Assembly (NCBI GenBank): GCA_900315675.1
Contig: OMZY01000011.1
Coordinates: forward strand, 33,713 to 97,712
Direction: 5' to 3'
DNA length: 64,000 bases
Source: an uncultured Eubacteriales bacterium
Lineage (GTDB): Bacteria; Bacillota; Clostridia; Christensenellales; Aristaeellaceae
How positions within the stretch are numbered: the stretch's first letter is position 1; every line of letters begins with the position of its first letter. The notes beneath the pieces were generated by a model. It saw only the letters and a list, made by a program, of their open reading frames with translations, made no database searches and was not told the origin of the DNA. Positions 1 through 8,561 of the stretch are shown piece by piece. The position numbers were made by a program, and so were the translations under genes.

Positions 1-732
1 CAGCCAGGTGCCGTTGGCAAAGAACCAGAAGGCGCTCAGGAATACCGCCTGGCTGCTCAGGGTCAGGGGCTTGGTATAGAACACGATGAAGAACACCAGG
101 CCGTACAGGCTGGTGATTCCCAGCAGCAGGAAAAAGGTGTCGCCGAAGCAGGTCACGTTTTTCCGGACATACTGGAAGGTCAGCAGCAGCGCCGGAGACA
201 GGACGAACAGCAGGACCAGTCCTTTGAACAGGCTGCCCGCCAGGGAAACCAGCCGGACAAAAGAGGCGCGGGACGCCGCGTCCAGTGCGTAGTATCTCAT
301 ATACAGGCGGAAGGCGGAGGCGGGGGAGAAGAAAATCAAATACGCCGCAAGGAACAGGAAGATGAGGGTGCCGCAGAGGACCTTCCAGACCCGGGTGGAA
401 CGGATGTGCTTGATGTTCCGGACGATCAGCATCAGCATCAGGACGATGCCGAAGAAAAAGATCAGCGTACCGATGTTGCGCAGCGTCTGCGCCTGGGCCA
501 GCGAAGGCCGGATCCGGCAGATCAGCTGGAAAATGTCCTGATCCAGCGAACGGAGCGGGAAGTACTGCGGCGTGGCATACATGGAGGTGCTGCTGGTCTG
601 GAACAGAACAGCAACGGAAGTGATGCTGATCCCCGCGTTCATCAGGAACAGCGGCAGCCCGAAGCGGCTGCGGAGCGAATAGATCAGCAGCAGAACCGCG
701 GCAATGACCAGAATGACGATGCTCAGCGCCAT
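1..732 (-). CDS. Multi-pass membrane protein, truncated by the window edge
   Basis: Only the first 244 codons lie in the window; the frame stays open to base 1. The start is an ATG ending at 732, preceded by a GAGGAAGG ribosome site. The translation is strongly hydrophobic, with about seven candidate membrane helices (roughly residues 2-19, 26-44, 87-105, 117-135, 160-185, 198-219 and from 228). A soluble loop separates helices 2 and 3. I do not recognise the family. A 7-TM sensor module ahead of a signalling domain would fit this hydropathy pattern, but any such domain would lie outside the window, so this is only a possibility. Confidence 0.55.
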   Translation of the reverse strand, partial: MALSIVILVIAAVLLLIYSLRSRFGLPLFLMNAGISITSVAVLFQTSSTSMYATPQYFPLRSLDQDIFQLICRIRPSLAQAQTLRNIGTLIFFFGIVLMLMLIVRNIKHIRSTRVWKVLCGTLIFLFLAAYLIFFSPASAFRLYMRYYALDAASRASFVRLVSLAGSLFKGLVLLFVLSPALLLTFQYVRKNVTCFGDTFFLLLGITSLYGLVFFIVFYTKPLTLSSQAVFLSAFWFFANGTWL

Positions 733-889
733 AAGCGGTGCCTTCCTCTTTTCAGGTGATACTTGGACGGGAGAACCGCACTTGGGGTTTCGGCCCGTTT
801 CCTTCAATGCTAACACAGACGCCCTTATGTTTCAAGGGACAGAAGCTTCGGCGGGCCGGGACGAATTTGGGAGAAAACCGCATGATCCG

Positions 890-923
890 AAAAAAGCCCG
901 CCGGAACGCGACATTCCGGCGGG
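890..923 (-). terminator. Rho-independent terminator of the SpoIID-domain gene
   Basis: A perfect 10-bp stem (897-906 with 914-923, 7-base loop) is followed on the minus strand by six Ts (895-890). It lies about 20 bases past the stop codon of the SpoIID-domain gene and so closes the rarA-spoIID-like transcript. Confidence 0.9.
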
Positions 924-943
924 TGTATGAATATGTTCCGGGT

Positions 944-2704
944 TTATTCTGCCTGCTGCAGGAAGGAAACCATGACGTAGCCTTCACAGACATCCGTTCT
1001 GACACGGACCCATCCGGTCACCTCGGCCTCCTCCAGCACAATCAGCTGCTGATGTTTATACAGCCTGCGGAGGACCTTCGATCCGGCGGAAGGCTTTTCC
1101 CGGAGGTTCAGGCTGCTGTCCTCGTCAATGTTTTCCACCACAGCCAGCCAGGCGCCTTCCGGCAGGGTCTCCGTAACGGGCATCAGCGTCGGACGGGGCG
1201 TGGCGGTGGGAATCGGTCCCGGGGTGTTTCCCAGTACCGGATCCGGCGTGGGCAGGGGAGCGGTCTGTCCGGTATAGCGTTTCAGCTTGGCGCCGGGATA
1301 ATAGAAATTCAGGATTTCCGTATACTTCTTTTTGCCCTCGGAGGCCTGATACTGGGCGCCCCGCTGGCTCAGGCCGACGCCGTGGCCGAAGCGCCCGGCG
1401 GTCAGGGTGAAGCTTTCCTCCTCTTCGGATACGGTGACGATCTCGTTGTCTGCCCCGTAAACGCTCAGTCCCAGCAGGAACACGATTTCCGGGAACAGAT
1501 CCAGGGTCACGGTAAAGGTTCCGGCGGGAATCAGTTCCGGATCCTGTTCGTCTTCCGGGGCGGAACCGGCAGGCGCGGGGGTGCGGTCCGGGTGCAGGAT
1601 GTCGTCAATATCCAGTTCCGCGTCCATCCCGGTGGGACGGCTTCTGCCTTCCTTCAGGGCGGCGGAGACTGCCACGGTCAGCTCCAGCTTGGTCATCAGG
1701 CGGCTGGGCTCCTTGTACCGGGGCGCGGTCAGCTTTACCGCGCGGATGGCGTCCACGCGGAACGGGTCGTCGTCTTTCAGCCTGAAATCATCCAGCTCCG
1801 GCTTCCTGGCCAGCGCGGACCGGATCTGTTTCAGGAAACCGGGGGAGAGGCCTTCGCCGGATTTGGCCAGGACAGCGGTGCGGACGGTGCTTTCCGGATT
1901 CTTCGCATCCCAGGGGTCATCGGTCATGGCGAAGCAGCCGGGAATATTGTCCCCGCTCCAGACATTGCCGGGCAGCTCGGTCTGTCCGCCATTGGAAGCA
2001 CTGTACCAGGCGGTAATCAGCTTGTTGTTCCAGGTCAGCACCAGGCCTTCAGTTTCCTGTACGGCGAGGGCGGTGTTTTCGCTGTTATCCGGTACTCCGC
2101 GGAAAACCTGGTCGTTGGTGTTGTCCACCACGTCCCATTCCGCGGAGGGGTTCATCTTGCTCAGGACATAGGTCCGGGCGCAGACGGCCTGGGATTTCAG
2201 CGCTTCCTTCGGGAAGGAGTCGTTCATTTCATACGGGACGACGCCCAGCAGGTAGGATTCCACCGGAAGCGTCAGGATGGGGCGGATGGCCCCGTCCTTT
2301 ACGGAAAGGGTCAGGTCTCCGGGGTAAACGCCGGACTGGAGGTTGAAACGGATTCCGGGTTCTGTATCCCCGTCCCGGCGGCGGAGCAGGGCCAGTTCTT
2401 TTCCGGCGTTCAGGGAAAGGCCGTCGTGGAAAAGAACCAGTTTTCCGCCGCGCAGGAGCACGGTGAGCTGCGCACCGGGAGGCAGCAGGACTTCCGTCCC
2501 GTCGGATCCGCGGGCGAGATACCGGCCCTCCAGCGTCATCCATGCCTCATCCGCCAGATTCAGGCGGGTGAGCAGCACCCGGACGCTGGAAACAGTATTG
2601 TTTTGTGCTTTGGCTGCAAAGGAAGCCTGCGGTATCAGCAGTACCGCGCATACAAACAGCACGGCTGCCCTGAGCAGCAGGGAATGATTTCGGTTTCTGA
2701 TCAT
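944..2704 (-). CDS. SpoIID/LytB-domain protein with C-terminal SH3 domain
   Basis: Secreted or membrane-anchored protein of 586 residues. An N-terminal signal segment (about residues 8-31, ending near ASFA) precedes a SpoIID/LytB domain. Family hallmarks are the ESYLLGVVPYEM stretch near 149-159, which includes the conserved catalytic-type glutamate, then KSQAVCARTYV, and later GHGVGLSQRGAQ. The last 60 residues resemble a bacterial SH3 module (SLNLREKPSAG), usually a wall-binding unit. SpoIID enzymes are lytic transglycosylases acting on stem-stripped glycan during engulfment; LytB relatives modify vegetative wall. The middle carries a long insertion, so the exact role is open. The start overlaps the rarA stop as ATGA with an AAAGGAA site upstream, indicating translational coupling; in-frame starts further upstream lie inside rarA and are less likely. 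Confidence 0.85.
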   Translation of the reverse strand: MIRNRNHSLLLRAAVLFVCAVLLIPQASFAAKAQNNTVSSVRVLLTRLNLADEAWMTLEGRYLARGSDGTEVLLPPGAQLTVLLRGGKLVLFHDGLSLNAGKELALLRRRDGDTEPGIRFNLQSGVYPGDLTLSVKDGAIRPILTLPVESYLLGVVPYEMNDSFPKEALKSQAVCARTYVLSKMNPSAEWDVVDNTNDQVFRGVPDNSENTALAVQETEGLVLTWNNKLITAWYSASNGGQTELPGNVWSGDNIPGCFAMTDDPWDAKNPESTVRTAVLAKSGEGLSPGFLKQIRSALARKPELDDFRLKDDDPFRVDAIRAVKLTAPRYKEPSRLMTKLELTVAVSAALKEGRSRPTGMDAELDIDDILHPDRTPAPAGSAPEDEQDPELIPAGTFTVTLDLFPEIVFLLGLSVYGADNEIVTVSEEEESFTLTAGRFGHGVGLSQRGAQYQASEGKKKYTEILNFYYPGAKLKRYTGQTAPLPTPDPVLGNTPGPIPTATPRPTLMPVTETLPEGAWLAVVENIDEDSSLNLREKPSAGSKVLRRLYKHQQLIVLEEAEVTGWVRVRTDVCEGYVMVSFLQQAE

Positions 2705-4032
2705 TTGCGTTGTTCCTTTTTCCATGCACGGATCTGCTCGAGACGCTCTTTGTAGCGGCTTTCCTGTCCCTGGTCCGTAGGATGGTAGAACTGTCTGTCT
2801 TTTAACGCGTCGGGCAGACACTGCATGGCGGTTATTTTTTCTTTGTAGTCGTGGGCGTACTGATAGCCTTTTCCGTAGGACAGATCCTTCATCAGGCGGG
2901 TGGGCGCGTTGCGGATCACCAGCGGCACGGGGGCGTCCGGCTCCTTTACGATCGCTTCCTGCGCCTCATTCACCGCCATCTCCATGGCGTTGGATTTGGA
3001 AGCAAGGGACATATATATAACGGCTTCAGCCAGGTGTACGTTGCATTCCGGTACTCCGATAAAATGACAGGCCTGGTAGGCGGCCACGCCGACCTCCATG
3101 GCCCTGGGGTCTGCCAGGCCTACGTCCTCCGCGGCAAAACGCAGCACCCGCCGGGCTATATACAGGGGATCCTCTCCGCCTTCCAGCATCCGCATCATCC
3201 AGTAAACGGCAGCGTCCGGATCAGAATTGCGCATGGATTTGTGCAGGGCGGAGATCAGGTTGTAATGCTCTTCTCCGTCCTTGTCATACATCAGATTTTT
3301 CCGACTCAGGCACTGGGCGACGATTTCGTCCGTCACGTGGATACCGTTTTCCCCCGCTTCGCCGTTGAGCACCACCATTTCCAGGGAGCTCAGGGCGCTG
3401 CGGGCGTCTCCGTTGCTGAAATCCGCGATAGCTTCCAGGGCGGTGTCGCTGATGGTGACCTGATCCCGGCCGAAACCGCGCTCATCCGTCAGCGCCCGGC
3501 GCAGCAGGGTCAGGATGTCCTCCCGGCTGAGCGCCTGGAGCACGAAGACCTTGCAGCGGGAAAGCAGAGCGCTGTTGACCTCAAAGGAGGGGTTTTCCGT
3601 TGTGGCGCCGATCAGGACAATGCTGCCTTTTTCCACGAAGGGCAGAAAGGCGTCCTGCTGCGCTTTGTTGAAACGGTGGATTTCATCCACAAACACAATG
3701 GTACGGATGCCGTAAACCCGGTTTTCCTCCGCCTGGTTCATGACCTGGCGGATTTCCTTGATCCCGCTGTTGACGGCGGAGAAGTCAATGAAGGAGGCTT
3801 TGGTCTGCAGGGCGATGACCCGGGCCAGGGTGGTTTTGCCGACGCCGGGCGGGCCCCAGAAGATCATGGAGCATATGCTGTCGGAGGAGATCAGCCGGCG
3901 CAGGACTTTCCCCGGACCCAGCAGGTGCTGCTGTCCCGCAATCTCATCCAGCGATGAGGGGCGCATCCTGGCAGCCAGGGGCTGGCCGAACATGGACGGC
4001 GCCTGTTCAGGGAGCAGGGAGTTCTCACTCAT
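2701..4032 (-). CDS. rarA: Replication-associated recombination protein A (AAA+ ATPase)
   Basis: RarA (MgsA), 443 residues, normal family length. It is a clamp-loader-like AAA+ ATPase that acts at stalled replication forks. Visible features: the N-terminal [21 protein letters not shown] segment typical of the family, Walker [10 protein letters not shown] at about 60-68, Walker B VFVDEIHR near 115, sensor-1 ATTENP, and the C-terminal tetramerisation region with [21 protein letters not shown]. The start has GGAGGAAA just upstream. It is first in a two-gene minus-strand unit; its TGA overlaps the start of the SpoIID-domain gene. Confidence 0.97.
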   Translation of the reverse strand: MSENSLLPEQAPSMFGQPLAARMRPSSLDEIAGQQHLLGPGKVLRRLISSDSICSMIFWGPPGVGKTTLARVIALQTKASFIDFSAVNSGIKEIRQVMNQAEENRVYGIRTIVFVDEIHRFNKAQQDAFLPFVEKGSIVLIGATTENPSFEVNSALLSRCKVFVLQALSREDILTLLRRALTDERGFGRDQVTISDTALEAIADFSNGDARSALSSLEMVVLNGEAGENGIHVTDEIVAQCLSRKNLMYDKDGEEHYNLISALHKSMRNSDPDAAVYWMMRMLEGGEDPLYIARRVLRFAAEDVGLADPRAMEVGVAAYQACHFIGVPECNVHLAEAVIYMSLASKSNAMEMAVNEAQEAIVKEPDAPVPLVIRNAPTRLMKDLSYGKGYQYAHDYKEKITAMQCLPDALKDRQFYHPTDQGQESRYKERLEQIRAWKKEQRK

Positions 4033-4067
4033 GGCATTTCCTCCGTACGAATTGAATCAATATGAAT

Positions 4068-4096
4068 ATTATACCGTAACTGAAAAGGAAAGAAAA
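4068..4096 (-). promoter_or_regulatory. Probable rarA promoter
   Basis: On the minus strand a perfect TATAAT lies at 4073-4068, about 35 bases upstream of the rarA start. The hexamer 17 bases further upstream (TTTTCT) is a poor -35. The promoter diverges from that of the MATE gene. Confidence 0.5.
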
Positions 4097-4110
4097 GCGA
4101 ACAAAGTCCG

Positions 4111-4139
4111 TTGACAAAGCAGGGGCCTTTCCGGATAAT
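4111..4139 (+). promoter_or_regulatory. Sigma-A promoter of the MATE gene
   Basis: TTGACA (4111-4116), a 17-base spacer and GATAAT (4134-4139) give a near-consensus promoter about 50 bases upstream of the MATE start. Confidence 0.8.
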
Positions 4140-4144
4140 GGTTT

Positions 4145-4156
4145 GTAATCGATTAC
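4145..4156 (+). promoter_or_regulatory. Perfect 12-bp palindrome at the MATE transcription start: operator candidate
   Basis: GTAATCGATTAC is a perfect palindrome beginning 5 bases after the -10 box, at the expected +1. The central CG with flanking A/T resembles operators of the LacI family. A bound repressor there would block initiation. No regulator gene is adjacent, so the regulator is unknown. Confidence 0.45.
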
Positions 4157-4187
4157 GCGGCAATGTCCTGTTTGCCCGGAGGAATTC

Positions 4188-5570
4188 ATGCAGATCAACA
4201 ACCGTGCCTTTTACCTGAAGCTGAGGACGCTGGCAGCGCCCATCACATTCCAGAGCCTGATGCTGGCGGCCGTGGCCGCGGCGGACGCCCTGATGCTGGG
4301 AGGCGTGGCCCAGAATGAGATGACCGCGGTTTCCCTGGCCACCCAAATTCAGTTTGTGCAGAACATGTTCATCTTTTCGGCGGTTTCCGCCGGGTCCATT
4401 CTCAGCTCCCAGTACTGGGGAAAGGGAGACCGGGAGGCTGTGCGGAGCGTTTTCCATATCATGCTGCGCTGGTGCGGCATCATCTCCCTGATCTTCTTTG
4501 CCGCCTGTGAATGCTGCCCGGAGCAGCTGATGCGGCTGTTTTCCCATGACGATCCGATTATTGAGACCGGCAGCGCCTACCTGCGGATTGCCGGCTGGTC
4601 CTATCTGATTGCCGGGGTTTCCCAGTGCTACCTGCTGATGATGAAGGTGACGAACCATGCCGTGGCCGGAGCCTGGATCTCCTCGGCGGCGGTGGTCGGC
4701 AACATCATCCTGAACGCCGTGTTTATTTTCGGACTGCTCGGGGCGCCGGCCATGAACGCCCGGGGCGCGGCGCTGGCGACAACGCTGGCCCGGGTGATTG
4801 AACTGGCGCTGTGCGTTGCGGTTTCCGCCGGAAAAACCTATATCCGCCCGGCCTGGAACAGGATCTTTAAACGCCGGAAGCAGCTGGCCGCGGATTTCCG
4901 CAGGCAGTGCATGCCCCTGCTGGGCGGCGGACTGCTCTGGGGCGTCGGGTTCACTTCCTATACGGCGATCATGGGGCATATGGGAACGGACGCGGCGGCG
5001 GCCAACGCAGTCGCGGCGGTGGTCCGGGACCTGATCTGCTGCGTGTGCAACGGCGTGGGGAACGCTGCCGGGATCATGGTAGGCAACGAGCTGGGCGCGG
5101 GCAACCTGGAAAGGGGAAAGGCCTACGGCATCAAACTGAAAAACGTTTCCTACGTGATCGGGTTTGCCTCCATGGCATTGGTGCTGGCGCTGACGCCGCT
5201 GGTGGTACAGGTCGTTATCCTCTCGGAGGAGGCGGGACGGTACCTGACCGGGATGATGATTATCATGGCGGTGTATATGATCGGCCGCTGTGTGAACACG
5301 GTCACGATCAACGGCGTGCTGGACGGCGGCGGGGATACGGTGTTCGACATGTATTCCCTGGCGGTATGCATGTGGGGCCTCGCGATCCCGCTGGCGCTGC
5401 TGGGCGCCTTTGTGTTCGGCTGGCCGGTGCTGGCGGTTTACGCCTGTACCTGCCTGGACGAGGTGGGCAAAATTCCCTGGGTGATGCTTCGCTTCAGGAA
5501 GTACAAATGGGTAAAGAACCTGACCAGGGACAATCCGGACGGCACGGCACTGCCTGCCGGGGAGAAATAA
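4188..5570 (+). CDS. MATE family efflux transporter
   Basis: Polytopic inner-membrane transporter of 460 residues with about 12 helices arranged as two related halves, the MatE repeat. The N-terminal half shows the family pattern of helix 1 ending in QSLMLAAVAAADALMLG and the conserved QNMFIFSAVSAGSILSSQYWG region; the second half has GNAAGIMVGNELGAG. MATE proteins export drugs or metabolites using a Na+ or H+ gradient. The substrate cannot be read from sequence. The start is preceded by GGAGG. It is monocistronic, with its own promoter and a shared terminator. Confidence 0.93.
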   Translation: MQINNRAFYLKLRTLAAPITFQSLMLAAVAAADALMLGGVAQNEMTAVSLATQIQFVQNMFIFSAVSAGSILSSQYWGKGDREAVRSVFHIMLRWCGIISLIFFAACECCPEQLMRLFSHDDPIIETGSAYLRIAGWSYLIAGVSQCYLLMMKVTNHAVAGAWISSAAVVGNIILNAVFIFGLLGAPAMNARGAALATTLARVIELALCVAVSAGKTYIRPAWNRIFKRRKQLAADFRRQCMPLLGGGLLWGVGFTSYTAIMGHMGTDAAAANAVAAVVRDLICCVCNGVGNAAGIMVGNELGAGNLERGKAYGIKLKNVSYVIGFASMALVLALTPLVVQVVILSEEAGRYLTGMMIIMAVYMIGRCVNTVTINGVLDGGGDTVFDMYSLAVCMWGLAIPLALLGAFVFGWPVLAVYACTCLDEVGKIPWVMLRFRKYKWVKNLTRDNPDGTALPAGEK

Positions 5571-5575
5571 TCAAA

Positions 5576-5605
5576 ACCGCTGCCTGTATGTTTTCAGGCA
5601 GCGGT
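5576..5605. terminator. Bidirectional terminator between converging genes
   Basis: An 11-bp perfect stem (5576-5586 with 5595-5605) is followed by TTCTTT on the plus strand and TTTT on the minus strand. It lies between the MATE and histidine-phosphatase stop codons and probably serves both. Confidence 0.85.
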
Positions 5606-5612
5606 TCTTTAT

Positions 5613-6164
5613 TCAGGGAAGCTTCATCAGTTTGCAGTTTTCAATGCCCGCGCTCCAGAACTGTGACCGGGGCAGCTGCCGGACCTGGCAGACGATGCTG
5701 GAGTTCATGGCGCCGTGACCGACAATCAGTACGTCTTTTCCTTCCTTCAGCAGCGGATCTGCCTTTTCCCGGAGGAACTCTCCGGTCCGGGCGAACAAAT
5801 CGTCCAGGTCTTCGCCGCCGTCGGGCTCGGCGACATACTGTTCCGGGTGAAAGAAAAGCTCGTTGATCTGACAGTCCGGAATCTGAAAGCTGTTTTCGAT
5901 TCCTTCAAAACGGCCGAAGCTCATTTCCATCAGCCGGTTATCCGTTACGATGGGAACGTCCCGGCCCCGGAGCAGGATCTCAGCCGTTTCCCGGGCGCGG
6001 ATCAGCGGGGAGCAGAAACAGATATCAAAATGAACGTCCCTGTATTCCTCCCGGGCGGCTTCGGCCATCTGCCGGCCTTCCTCGTTGAGGGGGATATCGG
6101 TGCGGCCCTGCATTTTGTGCCGGACGTTCCAGTCGGTCTTTCCGTGCCGGATGATATACAGCAT
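5613..6164 (-). CDS. Histidine phosphatase family protein
   Basis: A 183-residue cytosolic phosphatase of the phosphoglycerate-mutase-like branch. The phosphohistidine motif RHGKTDWN is at residues 6-13. The second histidine is in VGHGAM near 147-152, and the acid/base glutamate is in MEMSFGRFEG. The size and CobC/GpmB-like layout fit small-molecule phosphatases; the substrate is not predictable. A GAAGGAG site precedes the ATG. It is monocistronic and converges on the MATE gene. Confidence 0.9.
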   Translation of the reverse strand: MLYIIRHGKTDWNVRHKMQGRTDIPLNEEGRQMAEAAREEYRDVHFDICFCSPLIRARETAEILLRGRDVPIVTDNRLMEMSFGRFEGIENSFQIPDCQINELFFHPEQYVAEPDGGEDLDDLFARTGEFLREKADPLLKEGKDVLIVGHGAMNSSIVCQVRQLPRSQFWSAGIENCKLMKLP

Positions 6165-6206
6165 GTTTTCTGCTCCTTCCCTGCGCCGGTTTTCGGCACG
6201 GTAAGG

Positions 6207-6286
6207 ATTATAGCATAACTTTTTTTCGGAGGAACAGATAAAATACGCAGTTTTCCCTGTTCAGCAGGGGGGCCTTCTGTTACAAT
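6207..6286. promoter_or_regulatory. Divergent promoter region, phosphatase / acyltransferase
   Basis: On the minus strand TATAAT at 6212-6207 lies about 45 bases upstream of the phosphatase gene. On the plus strand TACAAT at 6281-6286 lies 40 bases upstream of the acyltransferase gene. Neither has a good -35 box. Confidence 0.4.
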
Positions 6287-6325
6287 ATCCCGTGATATAC
6301 GGATGAAACATAAGGAGAACCGGAT

Positions 6326-8065
6326 ATGGACTGGATGTATCTGTTTTACTTTCTGCTGGCGGGGCTGATCTTCTGGGGCGCCCGCTATGCCGGCCGCGGT
6401 GAATGGAATGAGGACTATACCTCCCTGAAACAGACAAAGATCCTGCAGGGTGTCGCCGCGCTTGGTATCGCGCTGCATCATATGTCGCAGAAAACCTGCG
6501 CGCCGTGGCATCCTTCCGCGTTTATCGTACACGGGATGGATCCCTTTATTCCGATGGGCTATATGCTGGTGGGCGTGTTTCTTTTCTGCAGCGGCCTGGG
6601 CCTGTATAAAAGCCTGAAGAGCAAACCGGATTATCTGAAAGGGTTTTTCCGGCACAGGGTTTTACCCATCATTATCGCCTTTTATCTCTCCGAGTTTCTT
6701 CATACCGGCGTCCGGCTGCTGATGGGGGAAAAGATGGATCTGACAAAGATCCTCTGGTACCTCTCCGGCCTGCATATGGCCAATGTCAACTCCTGGTACG
6801 CGATTGTCATCCCCTTCTTCTACCTGGCGTTCTGGGCCGCCTTCCGTTTCTGCAAAAGGGAAGGGACGGCGATCTTCTGGGTTTTTGTGTTTACGCTGGG
6901 CTATACGGTGGCCGGGGCGTTTATTGACCATCAGGATGACTGGTGGATGAGGGGAGAATGGTGGTACAACAGCATCATCCTTTTCCCGCTGGGCCTGCTT
7001 TTCGGAAAGCATGAGAAGCGGGTGACCGGGTTCCTCAAAAAGGGATACTGGTTCTGGCTGATTGTTTCCTTTGCGGCCTTTTTCCTGCTGTTCCAGCAGT
7101 CGGAATGGCTGATCAACAACCGCTGGGGCTATTACGGCGAATGGGGTGATCCGCTGAAGGTGGTGCACCGGCTGATGAGCGCCGGAATCCAGTGGCTGGT
7201 GGCGTTTGTATTTGTGGCTTGCGGTTTCCTGATGATGATGAAGGTGCGGTTCGGCAACAAGGCGCTGGCCTGGCTGGGCACGGTGACGCTGGATTTCTAC
7301 CTGATCCACGGCATTTTTGTGGAGCTGTTCGGGTATAACTTCCTGGACATCTCCAAAAGTCTTTACTATATCCGGAAAGTGCCGCTGTATATTGCTGCGG
7401 TGCTGGCCTGCACCGTTCCCGCGGTGATACTGTTCCGCCTGATCCGGACTGCGCTGACCGGATGTTTCCTGAAGAAGGGCGGGCAGAGCCCGAAGGATTC
7501 CGGAGAAGACGGACTGACCCGGAAGCAGAGACGGAAACAACGGAAGGCAGAGCTGGCGGAAAAGAAGGAGCGGTACGGAAAGATCGCGGTTCCGGTGCTG
7601 GCGTCGCTGCTCTTGCTGGGGGTTTACCTGATCCTTCCGGGACGGTCCAATGAGCGCGTCCGGGTCATGAACGGGCTGGAGTTTCAGATTCCGGAACACT
7701 TTGTCCGCGGGTATACGGATACCCGGTACGTGATCTGGAAATATGAGGGAACAGACAAAAAACCGGCGACTTTGATCCTGGACGCCGAGATCCGGGACGG
7801 CAAGGCGCGTCATCTGAAAACGGCGGAGGAAGTGCTGGAAGCCTGCGACTGGATGACGGAAACGGAACTCTATGTGAATCCCCAGGGCGTCCGGATGGCG
7901 CGGGGGTTTGCGGAATTTCCGGACGGAAGAGAACGCCGCTATTATATAGAAAGCAAGGAAGCTGTCATCCTGATGTGCATGAAGGAAAATGAACAGTACT
8001 ATAATGCCAAAGACTGTGAGGAAATCCTGCTTCAGGTGGCGGACAGCGTCCGGAGGGTGAACTGA
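6326..8065 (+). CDS. Acyltransferase-3 family membrane protein with extra C-terminal domain
   Basis: A 579-residue protein in three parts. Residues 1 to about 385 carry some ten membrane helices with the acyltransferase-3 signature, including a conserved histidine in GIALHHMSQK. Members O-acylate sugars or wall polymers. Residues about 390-425 form a very basic cytosolic linker (RKQRRKQRK). One more helix (about 430-448) leads to a soluble domain of about 130 residues that should lie outside the cytoplasm. That domain starts NGLEFQIPEHF and is unknown to me; its short beta-rich layout suggests a binding domain. A plain acyltransferase-3 is about 350-400 residues, so the tail is an addition. 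AAGGAG precedes the start. The P-loop gene follows after 16 bases. Confidence 0.8.
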   Translation: MDWMYLFYFLLAGLIFWGARYAGRGEWNEDYTSLKQTKILQGVAALGIALHHMSQKTCAPWHPSAFIVHGMDPFIPMGYMLVGVFLFCSGLGLYKSLKSKPDYLKGFFRHRVLPIIIAFYLSEFLHTGVRLLMGEKMDLTKILWYLSGLHMANVNSWYAIVIPFFYLAFWAAFRFCKREGTAIFWVFVFTLGYTVAGAFIDHQDDWWMRGEWWYNSIILFPLGLLFGKHEKRVTGFLKKGYWFWLIVSFAAFFLLFQQSEWLINNRWGYYGEWGDPLKVVHRLMSAGIQWLVAFVFVACGFLMMMKVRFGNKALAWLGTVTLDFYLIHGIFVELFGYNFLDISKSLYYIRKVPLYIAAVLACTVPAVILFRLIRTALTGCFLKKGGQSPKDSGEDGLTRKQRRKQRKAELAEKKERYGKIAVPVLASLLLLGVYLILPGRSNERVRVMNGLEFQIPEHFVRGYTDTRYVIWKYEGTDKKPATLILDAEIRDGKARHLKTAEEVLEACDWMTETELYVNPQGVRMARGFAEFPDGRERRYYIESKEAVILMCMKENEQYYNAKDCEEILLQVADSVRRVN

Positions 8066-8081
8066 AACGGCGGAGGGGAAA

Positions 8082-8561
8082 ATGGCAAAAGTAATCATGA
8101 CCTGCGGCAGGATCTGCTGCGGCAAAACCACCTACGCGCAGAAGCTGCGGGAGGAACGGAACGCGGTGATCCTGTCCATTGATGATATAACGCTGACCCT
8201 GTTTCCGGAAGGGGCGGGCGAAATGCATGACACCTATGCGCTCCGGGCGGAGCAGTATCTTTGTTTCCTGTCGCTGCAGATCCTCCGGACGGGCACGGAC
8301 GTGATCCTGGACTGGGGTCTGTGGACAAGGGCGCAGCGGGAACGGCTGCACGCTTTCTATACGGAACACGGCGCGGAGCATGAGATCCATTATCTGCGGA
8401 TCAGTCCGGAGGAATGGGAAAGAAGAATCCGGAAGCGCAATGCACGGCAAAAGAAAGAGGAGCCCTCAGCCTATTTTGTGGATGAGGGGCTCCTCCGGAA
8501 AGTGGAGTCATTGTTTGAAGAACCTTCTGAGACAGAAATTGACCGGCTGGTCGAAGCCTGA
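8082..8561 (+). CDS. P-loop ATP-binding protein, kinase-like
   Basis: A 159-residue cytosolic protein of the AAA_33/zeta-toxin-like P-loop kinase group. Walker A is GRICCGKTT at about residues 7-15. An acidic SIDDITL follows strand 2, and an arginine-rich lid (RISPEEWERRIRKRN) lies near residues 107-121. Such proteins phosphorylate small molecules, nucleosides or sugars; several confer antibiotic phosphorylation, but nothing here fixes the substrate. GGAGGGG precedes the ATG. It is cotranscribed with the acyltransferase gene. Its stop codon directly abuts that of the converging MFS gene, leaving no room for a terminator. Confidence 0.75.
   Translation: MAKVIMTCGRICCGKTTYAQKLREERNAVILSIDDITLTLFPEGAGEMHDTYALRAEQYLCFLSLQILRTGTDVILDWGLWTRAQRERLHAFYTEHGAEHEIHYLRISPEEWERRIRKRNARQKKEEPSAYFVDEGLLRKVESLFEEPSETEIDRLVEA

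Noticed and set aside
704-2755. A 683-codon open frame on the plus strand opposite the SpoIID-domain gene
   Set aside because: It is a composition-driven shadow: no domain pattern, no ribosome site, and the minus strand encodes clear SpoIID motifs over the same bases.
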